Source of the DNA: Lepus europaeus
Taxonomy: Eukaryota; Chordata; Mammalia; Lagomorpha; Leporidae
Length of the DNA stretch: 64,000 nt
Reading direction: 5' to 3'
NCBI RefSeq assembly: GCF_033115175.1
Contig: NC_084845.1
Span: 2,730,501-2,794,500, forward strand
In this document: positions 21,890 to 31,849 of the stretch, in pieces
How positions within the stretch are numbered: the stretch's first letter is position 1
Layout of the letters: every line of letters starts with the position of its first letter
Translations under genes and position numbers: made by a program
The notes under the pieces: model-generated
Told to the model about the DNA's origin: nothing
Databases searched by the model: none
What the model saw: only the letters and a program-made list of their open reading frames with translations

Positions 21890-22096
21890 TGAAAGCCTTT
21901 TTTACATCTGGGACACAGCGTTTTGGGCTTGCCCCATTTTGCAGTGTTTGGGCAGTTTCGCCGTAGGTGTCCTATTTCCTGGCATCCCCAACAAACTGGA
22001 GGGTCTTTAGACTTCTTTGTGCTCAATTTGTTAATGGCCGCAGTCAGGGCTTGTATGGGAGTATCAGCAGGGTTTACCTCTTTTGTGGCTATTAAA
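21823..22096 (-). pseudogene. ERV1 Gag nucleocapsid end
   Basis: Two CCHC zinc knuckles are intact on the minus strand: CWGCQEIGHLRRNC and CPRCKKGFHWAKDC. Upstream Gag stops abruptly at 22096, where the inverted LTR begins. Confidence 0.88.
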
Positions 22097-22467
22097 TGTA
22101 GTGGAATGAGAAGGCCATGCCAAGGTGGCCACTGGCAAGCGAGCGTCAGTTAGTCAGGAATGGCTTTGAAACCCACCTGGCTCTGGAAACTGCCTGGCGA
22201 CAGGCTGTGATTGGATGGCTTTGGAAACTGCCTGGCGACAGGCTGTGATTGGTTGGGGCATAGACCGCCCCTTGACCAGATTGGCTGGTCTTGGCTATAT
22301 AAGCTGTTGTACCAACTGTAATAAACGAGTCTGCAGGCTGCTCGCCTCAAGCCTGCTCTCACCGGACTCCCGGGGTCTGTGTGTTGACTCCGCGCCTCTT
22401 GCCCCCACCACGCTGCTCCTCTCAGAAACGAACCCACTGCAACATTGTAGAGAAATCAACGGCAACA
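22097..22467 (+). repeat. ERV1 right LTR in plus orientation
   Basis: The same LTR as at 17934-18285 but read on the plus strand: TGTAGTGG start, U3 repeats, CTATATAAG, AATAAACGAG, and end ...GGCAACA. It is 371 bp, 19 bp longer through an 18-bp duplication in U3 and one base near the end. Confidence 0.92.
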
Positions 22468-23471
22468 CTTTACCTTTACAAAACGCAAGTGTGCATTTCG
22501 TATGCACACTGGGAACTCTTCTTGCATTAACCAAATGGTATGTCACTTTTTCGACTTTTCCTGTAGTAAAATACACGTAACATTTTTACTTGCTGTGTTT
22601 ACCAGTTTAAGTATACCATCCAGTAGCATTAAATACCTTACTGCGAAACGATCCTGACCATTCATCTCCAGAACTCCTCTCACCTGGTGAAAGCCGAACT
22701 CTGCACCCAGTAACGCAATCGCTCCCGATCCTCCCTCCCTCCAGCCCCTGGAAACCATTGCACTTCATGCTTCTAGATTTTCCTTCCAAACACAAAGTAG
22801 CGGGGTGGATATGCTAACAGCACACAGTGTGGAATTTCAGACAAAGATCATAAAATAAGAATGGCTTATGTGAGGAATGTAATTCAGGGAAGACATTAAT
22901 GTCTACATACCAAATTCTGTGGTGTCTACACTTTGTAAATCATAGTAAAACTCATGTTCTCTCCCCATTGGAGAGGACGTGTGGTCTCGCCTTTCTGTGG
23001 CTCATCTCACTTAGCACGAAGGCCTCCGTTTTCATCGATTTTGTTGCAAATGCCAAATTTTCATTCTTTATGGCTAAAACTGCCCTGTGCACATGGACCA
23101 CTTTTTCCTACCTGTTCACCCACTGATGGACACCTAGGTTAATGCAGCATCTTAGCTATTGATGCAGTGTGTCACGATTACCGAGTAGCAAACAATGAAC
23201 CATCCTTGCGTTCCTAGCATGAGTCCTGCTTGGTCCTGGTGACCAATCTTTAACAGAGCTGTTGGATTCAGCTTATTAGTACGTGGCTGAGGATTTTTGC
23301 ATCCGTCTTCATCAGATACAGTCTTACAGCTCTTTCTGTTGTGGCCTTGATTTTTGGCATCAAGGTAATGCTGGCCTCATGGAATGAGTTTGGAAGAATT
23401 CCCTCTTTTTTTTTTTTTTTTAAGAGTAGTTTAAGAGGAATTGTGTTAATTCTTTAAATGTTGGTTAGTAT

Positions 23472-23792
23472 TGGGGCCGATGCTGTGGCTCAGTGGGTTA
23501 ACACCCTGGCCTGAAGCTCCAACATCTCATATGGGCGCCGGTTCGAGACCTGGCTGCTCCACTTCTGATCCAGCTCTCTGCTGTGGCCTGGGAAAGCAGT
23601 AGAAGATGGCCCAGGTCCTTGGGCCCCTGCACCCACAGGGGAGACCTGAAAGAAGCTCCTGGCTTCCGGTCTGTGTAGCTCTGGCCATTGTGGCCATCTG
23701 AGGAGTGAACCAACAAAAGAAAGACCTTTCTCTCTAACTCTCTCTCTCACTGTCTGTAACTCTAGCTCTCAAATAAATAATCTTTTTAAAAA
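23472..23792 (+). mobile_element. C-type SINE, subfamily A
   Basis: Sense copy from 'ggggccgatgctgtggctca' to 'ctctcaaataaataatcttt'. Confidence 0.92.
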
Positions 23793-23796
23793 ATTT

Positions 23797-23995
23797 CCAT
23801 CTTCTGGGTCACTACCCAGTTACCCATGACAGCCAGGGCTCTATCCAGTTCTCCCACATGGGTGACAGGGACTCAAGTCATCAAGCCACCACCTAAGACT
23901 TCAGCGAGGTGCTGGGCCAGAAGCAGAGCATCCAGATGGGCCTCCAGTATGGGGTACAGACATCGCGCATGGTGGCTTAGCACTCTGTGAACAGG
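23797..23995 (-). mobile_element. decayed SINE-like segment
   Basis: Antisense-looking remains ('gggtcactacccagttacc', 'gtatggggtacagacatcg', 'atggtggcttagcactctgtg') only loosely follow the SINE order. Confidence 0.35.
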
Positions 23996-25285
23996 CACAG
24001 CTCATGTACTTGTACTTGAAGCTGATGCACTTGTACTTGAAGCTCACCTTTTCCTTAGTCTAAGGGTTTTAATTTGTCTTCAAAGAACATGCTCCGTGTT
24101 TCATTTTTTTTTTCACCTTTGTTTTAGCCTCCATGTCATTTGAGTTGTGAATTCTCTTGGCTTCTGCTCAGGCTCTTTTTGGTTCTTGTTCTTCTAGTTC
24201 CTTGAGATGCACCAGCAGTGCCTGCTTGTTGGTGCAGGCATTGATTGCTGTAAGCTTCCCCCTTACTGTTCCTTGTGCTGTGCCCCATAGGTTTTGGTAT
24301 GTTGCATCTCCATTGTCATTGGTTTCAAGATTTTTTTTTCAGTTTCCTCTTTGGTTTCTTCCTTGGTCCATTGTTTGTTCAGGAATAAGTTGCTTCATTT
24401 TCATAAACTGATGTAGTTGCCACAGTTTTTGCTACCGCATTGTGATCAGAAAATACACTTAATAAGATTGTCTTTAAGTTTGTTGATGCTTGTTCTGTGT
24501 CCCGGTGTTTGCTCTCCCTGGAGTGTTTCATGCGCTGTTTAGAATAGTGTATATTCCGCAACTGTTGGGTGGAATGGTTACCTCCAGTTATTCTAGGGTG
24601 CAATTTAGCTCTGCTGTTTGTTGATTGGATGATGTCAGGTTCTGAAAATGGGTGTTAAATTTCCCTTTATTGAAGTCTCTCGCCCTTTAGGTCTGATATT
24701 TGCTGTATGTGTTTGAGTGTTAGGATATTGGGTGCATGTATTAGCAATTGTTCTGCCCTTTTGCTGGGCTGAACCCTTAATCGGTATACAATGACCTTGC
24801 TTGTCTCCTCTTGTTGCTTTTGATGTAAAAATCTGTTTCATCTGATAGAAGTAGGCTACTTCTGTTTTCTTAAGTCCCATTTACGTGGAGTATGCCGTCT
24901 CACACTTTGATTTAAGTCCGTGTGTGTCCTTAGGTGAAAAGAGTTTCTTCTGAGCAGCATGGTTGGGTTTTGATTCTTCATTCGGTAACTGTAGTTTAAC
25001 TAGAGAATTACTCCATTTGTAGTTACTGGTAGGTAAATTCTTGCTACTGCTGCTTTGATACCTGTGTTTTTACTCTGGTTCCTTAAAATCTTCATTTGTG
25101 CTTAAGGGATTTTCTTTAATGGTGTACTTTGATTCCTAGTTTTTTGGTAAATCTGATAAAGGTGTTTGCTGTGTGATAACCATCATGCTTGCAAAAAAAA
25201 GTTTTGGCTATAAGAAGCAATTTTGAAATAATAGCATTGATTATAAAGATAAAAAGATAAATACTAATAAAGAACTCTATACTTG

Positions 25286-25739
25286 TGTTGCTGTGGATTC
25301 GTTCTGAAAGGAGGAGCATGGTGGGGGCAAGAGGTGCAGAGTCACCACACAGACCCCGGGAGTGGGGAAAAGCAGGCCAGAGGTGGGCAGCCTGCAGACT
25401 CATTTGTTTCAGTTGGTACAGCAGCCAATCCCATCCAGGGGCGGTCTATGCCCTAACCAATCACAGCCTGTTGCCAGGCAGGCTCCATTGCCACATGTGT
25501 TTCAAAGCCATCCAATCACAGCCTGTTGCCAGGCAGGCTCCATTGCCACATGGGTTTCAAAGCCATCCAATCACAGCCTGTTACCAGGCAGGCTCCGTTG
25601 CCAGGTGGGTTTCAAAGCCATCCAATCACAGCCTGTTGCCAGGCAGGCTCCGTTGCCAGGTGGGATTCAAAGCCATTCCTGAGTAACTGATGCTTGCTTG
25701 CCAGTGGCCATCTTGGCATGGCCTTCTCATTCCACCACA
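25286..25739 (-). repeat. ERV2 3' LTR with fourfold U3 repeat
   Basis: 454 bp. Four head-to-tail 55-bp units begin at 25457, 25512, 25567 and 25622, each with CCAATCACAGCC (inverted CCAAT relative to the LTR). The TATATAAG box found in the other LTRs of this family is deleted, and the polyadenylation motif is altered (catttgttt on the plus strand). Confidence 0.9.
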
Positions 25740-25863
25740 TTTCCCAACGGGAATGGAAGGCATGATTCTTGGCCATACCATTGTTGACCCCATTTCCATG
25801 GGGTCTCTGTACACAGCTGTGCCTGTCTTAGGTTGTCCCCCAGGGGATCTTACCCGTCACTGA

Positions 25864-26883
25864 CTAACCAGTGCTCAAATCAAGAGACCACAGGATTGCT
25901 TGCTCAGATAGGGGTAGGAATGAGGAACAACGGTTATCAGGGATGGCATGACCGCACACAGGCTGTGGGCCATTTGAGTGGCTGACCAGAGCTAGTGGGT
26001 ATAAAACAGTCACAGATGTGGCTTTGGGCAGTTTCTCAGGGTAGGATGATAGGGCAGGTGCATCTGCTAACAAGGCGGGGTCTCGGTCTTGTTCAGCTGG
26101 TTCTGGTTGGCTGTCAGTTGCAGGCTTGATGTTTCTGGCTGGTACCCAAATGGGCTGTTCTGCATTCTCTGGAAAGACAGAAGTGTATCCTCGACCCTTG
26201 GTTAGCAGAGGGTGTGGTCCCTTCCACTCTCCTGTCAGGGGGTCTTTCCACCTAACCATAGGGGCTGGGGTCTGGGATGGAAAGGATCCCCAGTGGTTAT
26301 AAGCTGGGCTTATCCCTTGGAAATCAAAAGTAAGAAAACTGATAGTGAAAAGGACCTCAGTCAAAGCAAGCTGTGGATCTGAGGGCATATGTTTGTTTTT
26401 CTGTCTTTGTAAGAGATCTTTAATCATCCGATGAGTTCTTTCAATGATTGCCTGTCCCTGTGGGTTGTATGGGATACCTGTGGCAGACTGTATGTTCCAA
26501 GATTTCAGGAAGGAATTAAATTCCTGTGATGTATACGCTGGCCCGTTATCAGTCTTTATGGTCCAGGGGACACCAAGGACCAGCATGGCTGACTTAACTG
26601 CCTTTATCACATTACTAGCCTTTTCTCCGGATTGGGCTGTTGCAAATACAGCCTTTGAGTAAGTATCTACCACCACATGGACAAACTCAAGTTTAACAAA
26701 GGAGTTAATGTGGGTGATATCCACTTGCCATAGCTTATTAGGAGCAAGGCCTTGCGGGTTCACTCCTGCTTGTTGCAGTGGGCCTAACGGGGCGAGGGTG
26801 CACAATTCTTGCAAGAGTGCACTAGGTGTTTGCATTGGCTCATGGTTAGTTCCGGAAAAAGCAATTTTGTTTCTTGCTGACAT
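25864..26883 (-). pseudogene. ERV2 integrase, long open frame
   Basis: A 339-codon uninterrupted frame covers the integrase core and C-terminal domain. The three catalytic landmarks are present: DITHINSF, KTDNGPAYTS and IIERTHR. LTGEWKGPHPLL and WVPARNIKP mark the DNA-binding end. The N-terminal zinc-binding part lies upstream in another frame. Confidence 0.88.
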
Positions 26884-27049
26884 GAAATTTTTGGTGTAGA
26901 ATACGGGCTGGTTCTAGGTGTCCAATGGAAGCTGTGTTGCAGGAGATAAGACGATCAGCCTTTCTGTTGCCTTGGAAAATAAAGCCAGGTAACCCAGTAT
27001 GTGATCTTAAGTGTGATATATACCATGGGTGTTTTCTGTTCTGAGCTCT

Positions 27050-28115
27050 GTAAGTGTTGTGAACATCTGGTCAGTTGGCTTATTGATCGGGTTAAAGACT
27101 GCAAAAGGGATCGTCTTTGCTACCTGTACTGAGTATTTGGTGTCCATCCTGGCTAAGTAGTAGAACCTTGACTATTGCCCTTATTTCTCCCAACTGTACT
27201 GATCCCCATGGGGTTCTACATGGGTCTTACCTTTTTCTGTTAAAGATTTGATCACTATTCCAAACAGTGACTTGTTGGCATCCATAAATGCACATGGTGC
27301 CATGGCTATAGGTTGATTAGCAGGGAAAGAATGTTTTGGGTAGTCTGTGTCTAAGGTTTCTAGTGTCTGGAGTAGCCTGTCCACTGGCAGGTGATTGTCA
27401 ACCTATCCTGGGAAATTTATCATTAAAGTTTGAAAGTGTGATATTCTGCATCAATGTCAACATTTCTAACTGTGATAGGGATAGGACCACTATGTCTGGC
27501 TCTGTGTTGAATATCTTATTGGTATAATACCTTTTTTTTTTTTGACAGAGTGGATAGTGAGAGAGAGAGAGACAGAGAGAAAGGTCTTCCTTTTTGCCGT
27601 TGGTTCACCCTCCAATGGCCGCTGCGGCCGGTGCATCTCGCTGATCCAGAGCCAGGAGCCAGGTGCTTCTCCTGGTCTCCCATGGGGTGCAGGGCCCAAG
27701 CACTTGGGCCATCCTCCACTGCCTTCCCGGGCCTAGCAGAGAGAGTTGGCCTGGAAGAGGGGCAACCGGGATAGAATCCAGCGCCCCAACCGGGACTAGA
27801 ACCCGGTGTGCCGGTGCCGCAAGGTGGAGGATTAGGATTAGCCTGTTAAGCCACGGCACCAGCTGGTATAATATCTTAAGTCCCATCATAAGGGTGGCAT
27901 CTACTTTGTTTACTGTTTTACGACAATCGCTCCAGGCTATGTGCACCAAAAAAAGTGGTCCGTGTTGTTGCCACATAACTCCTAAGGGGGCCTTGAGGTG
28001 CCTCTATTTGCCGTAACCATATCTAAAGGTTTTTAAATTTGACAACTGGGTGTTGATCTTTTCTATAGTGGATTTGGCTGCTGGTGTCAATGTGATTTTT
28101 GAAGAAGGGCTGTTC
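27050..28115 (-). pseudogene. ERV2 RNase H region, interrupted by SINE
   Basis: A minus-strand match to ERV1 RNase H (for example APCAFMDANKSLFG) continues on both sides of the SINE at 27531-27864. Several indels relative to ERV1 break the frame. Confidence 0.82.
27531..27864 (-). mobile_element. C-type SINE, subfamily B, in ERV2
   Basis: Antisense copy with poly(T) start. The duplicated GGTATAATA(C/T) at 27521-27530 and 27865-27874 marks the target. It inserted after ERV2. Confidence 0.93.
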
Positions 28116-28122
28116 CCCTTAG

Positions 28123-29103
28123 TTAATTGAACAGCGGTCTAAGCTCTGCAGGTGTTAGGGGAAGGAAGGGCTTCAGCAAACTGATTTGGCCACATAGTTG
28201 CTGAAGTTCATTAAGTGAGTATTTATGCTTGACTTTTAGGTTTGGGCCCATTGAAGATATATGGGAGGAGATTTGATAACACAAGAATTGAAAAGGAGGG
28301 AAATGTTGTACCTTTTCTGTGGCAATAGACAAACCCAGGAGTTGTAAATTTCTCACTGTCTCACTTAGACATTCAGAATTGCTGCATTCTTGTGAGCAAG
28401 TAAGATATCATCCATGTAATGTATGACCAAGCACTGATCTTTAAGTGTGCTGGTCGCATGGGAAACGTATCTTTGGCAAATGGCAGGGCTATTTCTCATG
28501 CCTTGTGGGAGAACTGTCCACTGGAATCTTTTTGTGGGGAGCTGGAAATTGGGCTCCCATACTGTAAAGGTGAAGTAGGCCTTATCCTTCTCCATGATGG
28601 GAATGGAAAAGAAGCAATCTTTGATATCAATGGTAACTATGTGGCTCAAATCAAGAGACCACAGGATTGCTTGCTCAGATGGGGGGTAGGAATGAGGAAC
28701 AATGGTTATCAGGAATGGCATGACCGCACACAGGCTGTGGGCCGTTTGAGTGGCTGACCAGAGCTAGTGGGGTACACAACGGTAACAGATGTGGCTTTGG
28801 GCAGTTTCTCAGGGTAGGATGATAGGGCAGGTGCGTCTGCTAACAAGGCGGAATCTCGGTCTTGTTCAGCTGGTTCTGGTTGGCTGTCAGTTGCAGGCTG
28901 GGTGGGGAATGCCAGCCTGGAAGGTTCCCGCCTTTTTTGATCGTGTTGATGACTCTCAAGTCCTGTAGTAGCCTATATTTTCCCTGTTTCTCTGGAATCA
29001 CAAAAATGGGCATGTTGCGAGGGCTAGTGGAGGGCCCTATGTGCCCCTTTTCCAATTGTTCCTGTACCAATTCTCTAAGGATGCCAAGTTTGGGTTGTAA
29101 CAT
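28123..29103 (-). pseudogene. ERV2 reverse transcriptase, rearranged
   Basis: The minus strand has VLPQGMRNSPAICQRYV and HYMDDILLAH (intact catalytic box) at 28365-28640, and the N-terminal GPSTSPRNMPIFVIPEK at 28840-29103. Between them sits a foreign 256-bp segment (28644-28899) from the pol 3' end, which replaces about 24 bp of RT. Confidence 0.87.
28644..28899 (-). repeat. displaced copy of integrase 3'-end segment in RT
   Basis: This segment is homologous to 25873-26126 of the same element and to the corresponding part of ERV1, in the same orientation. In variable positions ('gtggggtacacaacggtaac') it follows ERV1 rather than ERV2's own copy ('gtgggtataaaacagtcac'). Confidence 0.9.
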
Positions 29104-29209
29104 TGACCACTGCTCTATCTAGATGTTTCCTGTTTTTTCCCACTCAATGGGGATTGGGCCTGGCTTTTGTATGAGGTGAGCAGTGGCCCCTAGAATTGGG
29201 GGTGAATCT

Positions 29210-29660
29210 TACTTGTAGGCTCTCCATTAAAGCTGTTGGCTCACGGAGATTTGTGATCCATAGTAAGGACCGTTTGCATTTGTGAGAGCACATCTCACCC
29301 CCATAAGGTCATGGAAACCTCAGCAATTAGTAGAAAGATGATTCCCATGTCTCCATTGTCATCTCGCCACGTTACAGGCATGATGACCTGATCAGCCAAT
29401 TTTAATCCTCCAACACCTTGGAAGTCGGGCCCAGGCACTGTCTTCCAATGTTGCATTTTTCTTGCATCCATAGCTTTTAAGACAGTGGCATCTGCCCCCA
29501 TATCAATTAAACCCACAAAGGCAATGTCATCTAAATATAGGGTCAATTTTGGCCTCAGATTGAAGATGGGCATCGACCAGTTAATGGTGGTGGGACTCCC
29601 TCTTACTTGCTGGGCTGAGGGCCACACTACTAGTAGTTTAAAGGCTTGGTCTTGCAATCT
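29210..29660 (-). pseudogene. ERV2 protease region
   Basis: Close match to the ERV1 protease, including VGLIDMGAD with Met in place of the conserved Thr. Confidence 0.84.
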
Positions 29661-30691
29661 TTTGCCCGATTAAAGCCTTTTTTACATCTGGGACACAGCA
29701 TTTTGGGCTTGTCCTGTGTGTCAGCTTTTGGGCAGTTACGCCATAGGTGTCCCACTTCCTGACATCCCCAACAAACTGGAGGGTCATTAGACTTCCTTGT
29801 GTTCACTTTGTTAATGGCCACAGTTAGGGGCCTGTATGGGTGTTTCAGCAGGGTTTACCTCCTGTGTAGCTACTATCCATTTAGAAATGTTTTTATTATG
29901 GACTGGGGCGATTGCTGCTTTTGCCTCTTTGGTAGCACCTTCCCAAGCCAATTGTTTGACCAAATTGTCTTGTTGGGGGCCAGGCGGTAATCTTGTCTCT
30001 ACTGCCTCCAAGAGGCTGGCAAGGAAATCGGGGATCTATTTGCCTGGGCCTCGAATTAGGTTTCTAAAGAGCTGATATAATCAGGAGGATTTATATTTTT
30101 TAAGGCTCTAAGTGCCAAATCTCTGACCTGACCAAAATAGGCAACTACTCCAATGCAGGTCTGTTCATGAGGATATGCAGGTGCCGTGGCCTGTAAGCAT
30201 ATCAAAGGTTACTGCTATTCCATAGGCAGATTATTCCTCACCATGGTTTCAGCCTCTTCCTCATAGGAGGCTTTCCACTGTAAGAACTGTGGTCTCGACA
30301 AACATGCTTTGAGCAGTGCAACCCAGTCAAAATGAGTTTGAAGGTTCACTGCCCATTGTGTGAGCACTTGTTCAAAGTAGGAAGAGTTAGGACCTGACTC
30401 TTGAGAAGCCTTTTTTAGCATAGTAAGGTCATTTATGGGTGTTGGAATCCAGGGCCTGAATTCTGCATCCACTCCTAAATTAACAGCAAACATGCGGGTG
30501 GGATGGGGTCTAGCAGCTTCCCTGAGAGCCTGGGGTGCCCGGGGACTGCCACAAATGTGGGGATCCTCACTGGGTGCAGATGGGATGGCCTCACATGGGT
30601 TATTGCCTCGAGGTGGTCTAAGTTTATCCTGCGAGTATTTGGGGGGTGGCTTAGCAGACATTGCTGCGTTGTCTGCTGTCGTCATTTTCAC
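29630..30691 (-). pseudogene. ERV2 Gag: capsid and nucleocapsid
   Basis: Capsid-like sequence includes FRPWIPTPINDLTMLKKASQ (30215-30691) and VKQLAWEGATKEAK (29811-30011). Nucleocapsid has one complete knuckle, CWGCQEVGHLWRNC, and a second in which the zinc-binding His is Asn (CPRCKKGFNRAKDC). Several frames are needed. Confidence 0.83.
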
Positions 30692-30699
30692 CGTCGGAG

Positions 30700-30933
30700 C
30701 TCTCTCTCCCTAAGTCGTCAACTGTTGCCTGTGAGACAGGGACCTGGAGTGTCAGGCTCTTAGCACTCAGATTGACTGCTCGGTAATCTGTGTGTGCTTC
30801 TGAGAGGGGGTATCTTTCCCATGTTTGAGTGTTTAAGAGCGGCACGGCACACCAACTCTGGCCAAAGGAAAGACACGCACAGCACTGCTGCCATAAGAAA
30901 GCAAATTCCTAGCACCTCAGTGGCTGATGCCAT
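30700..30933 (-). pseudogene. possible ERV2 Gag N-terminus with hydrophobic segment
   Basis: The minus-strand ATG at 30933-30931 opens a frame starting MASATEVLG, followed by about 17 mostly hydrophobic residues, signal-peptide-like, then a stop near 30,760. Intracisternal A-type particles are known for an ER-targeted Gag. Assignment to this family is inference. Confidence 0.4.
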
Positions 30934-31351
30934 TCTGCAGGGGTTCCCTACGTTAGACAGACAGTGGTGTATCAGATCGTACGTATGTCCTGTGCTTAGT
31001 GGGGGACTTCCTTGATTCATTAGGTCAAGGCAGTGTGCCCACACAGTGTCTCTGGAGCGTCACCTCTCTCAAGTGAGGGAAGATGACTTGGTTCCGAATT
31101 ATGTGAATTCACAGGGCAAACCAATAGGAAAAGGAGGAGCTGAGAAGCGGCGTATGCTTCTGGGTGGTGTGTGCCTAACCTGGGGTCACTTAGACCGAGG
31201 ACAAGGAAAGGGGCATAGGAGAGGGTTCTGTGCTCACCCTCACAAAACTTAACAGCGCACAAAACACCGAGGGACCTACTTGCCGAAATCAAGGGGAGAC
31301 CTCACTGAGTTCGACACGCTGTCTCTCTTTCAATCACATTGGCATGCCAGA
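30934..31351 (-). other. ERV2 leader and possible primer binding site
   Basis: Untranslated region between 5' LTR and gag. Just inside the LTR the minus strand reads TGGCATGCCAATGTGATTG, loosely like a tRNA-Lys primer site with a small insertion. Weak match. Confidence 0.45.
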
Positions 31352-31650
31352 TGTTGAGGTGGATTCGTTCTGAGGAGGAGGAGTATGGTGGGGGCAAGAG
31401 GCACAGATGCGCCACACAGACCCCAGGAGCTGGGTGAAAGCAGGCCTGAGGCGAGCAGCCTGCAGACTCATTTATTTCAGTTGGTACAGCTGCTTATATA
31501 GCCAAGACCAGCCAATCCGGTCAAGGGGCGGTCTATGCCCCAACCAATCACAGCCTGCTGCCAGGCAGGCTCCGTTGCCAGGTGGATTTTGAAGCCATTC
31601 CTGAGTAACTGACGCTTGCCAGTGGCCATCTTGTTCTGTCCCTCCCCACA
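31352..31650 (-). repeat. ERV2 5' LTR
   Basis: 299 bp with one U3 repeat unit, an intact TATA box (gctatataag on the minus strand) and AATAAA. The first about 25 bp differ from the 3' LTR (TGTGGGGAGGGACAG versus TGTGGTGGAATGAG), so the two LTRs are not simple copies of one parent. Confidence 0.9.
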
Positions 31651-31849
31651 TTTTTAAATTTTGGCTGTTGTACTTTACCTCCTTCTATATCGCCTGTCTC
31701 AACATTGTACAGTGAATTGACTGCCTCATTAGCATCACTGTCAGTTTCAAGAACTCTCTTTAGACTGCAGCGATGAATTCTCTCGGCTTTTTTGGTGAAT
31801 GTCCGCTCTCCCTCATGTCTGAAGGATGCATTGGCTGGGTGTACTGTTC

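Larger units (their letters stand above)
17928..22473 (-). mobile_element. ERV1: class II endogenous retrovirus with inverted LTRs
   Basis: The internal pol region runs on the minus strand (integrase at left, NC/protease at right). The LTR at left (17934-18285) is on the minus strand, but the LTR at right (22097-22467) is on the plus strand. Both outer ends are therefore U5 ends (TGTTGCC... and ...GGCAACA), and CTTTAC flanks both at 17928-17933 and 22468-22473. The right LTR abuts nucleocapsid sequence; the leader, MA and most of CA are missing. No env is present between integrase and LTR. The frames are broken, so the element is not a functional virus. Confidence 0.85.
22880..25275 (-). mobile_element. 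L1 LINE fragments, antisense, internally deleted
   Basis: 22.9-23.15 kb resembles L1 3'-end sequence. 23.19-23.47 kb and 24.1-25.1 kb resemble ORF2, with 'atgctggcctcatggaatg' and the endonuclease-like peptide RGDKQGHCIPIKGSAQQ at 24635-24880. Two SINE pieces interrupt it. The right end meets ERV2. Confidence 0.75.
25286..31650 (-). mobile_element. ERV2: env-less class II endogenous retrovirus
   Basis: Same family as ERV1, in standard layout on the minus strand: 5' LTR at 31352-31650, leader, gag, pro, pol, 3' LTR at 25286-25739. Integrase is followed by LTR with no env, as in intracisternal-particle-type elements. It carries a nested SINE and a displaced internal segment. The flanks (tacttg at left, tttttaaa at right) show no target duplication, suggesting later recombination. 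All genes are broken. Confidence 0.88.

Noticed and set aside
22097-22467. Independent solo LTR inserted beside ERV1
   Set aside because: A separate insertion would have its own duplication on both sides. Its inner edge has none, while CTTTAC brackets the whole unit.
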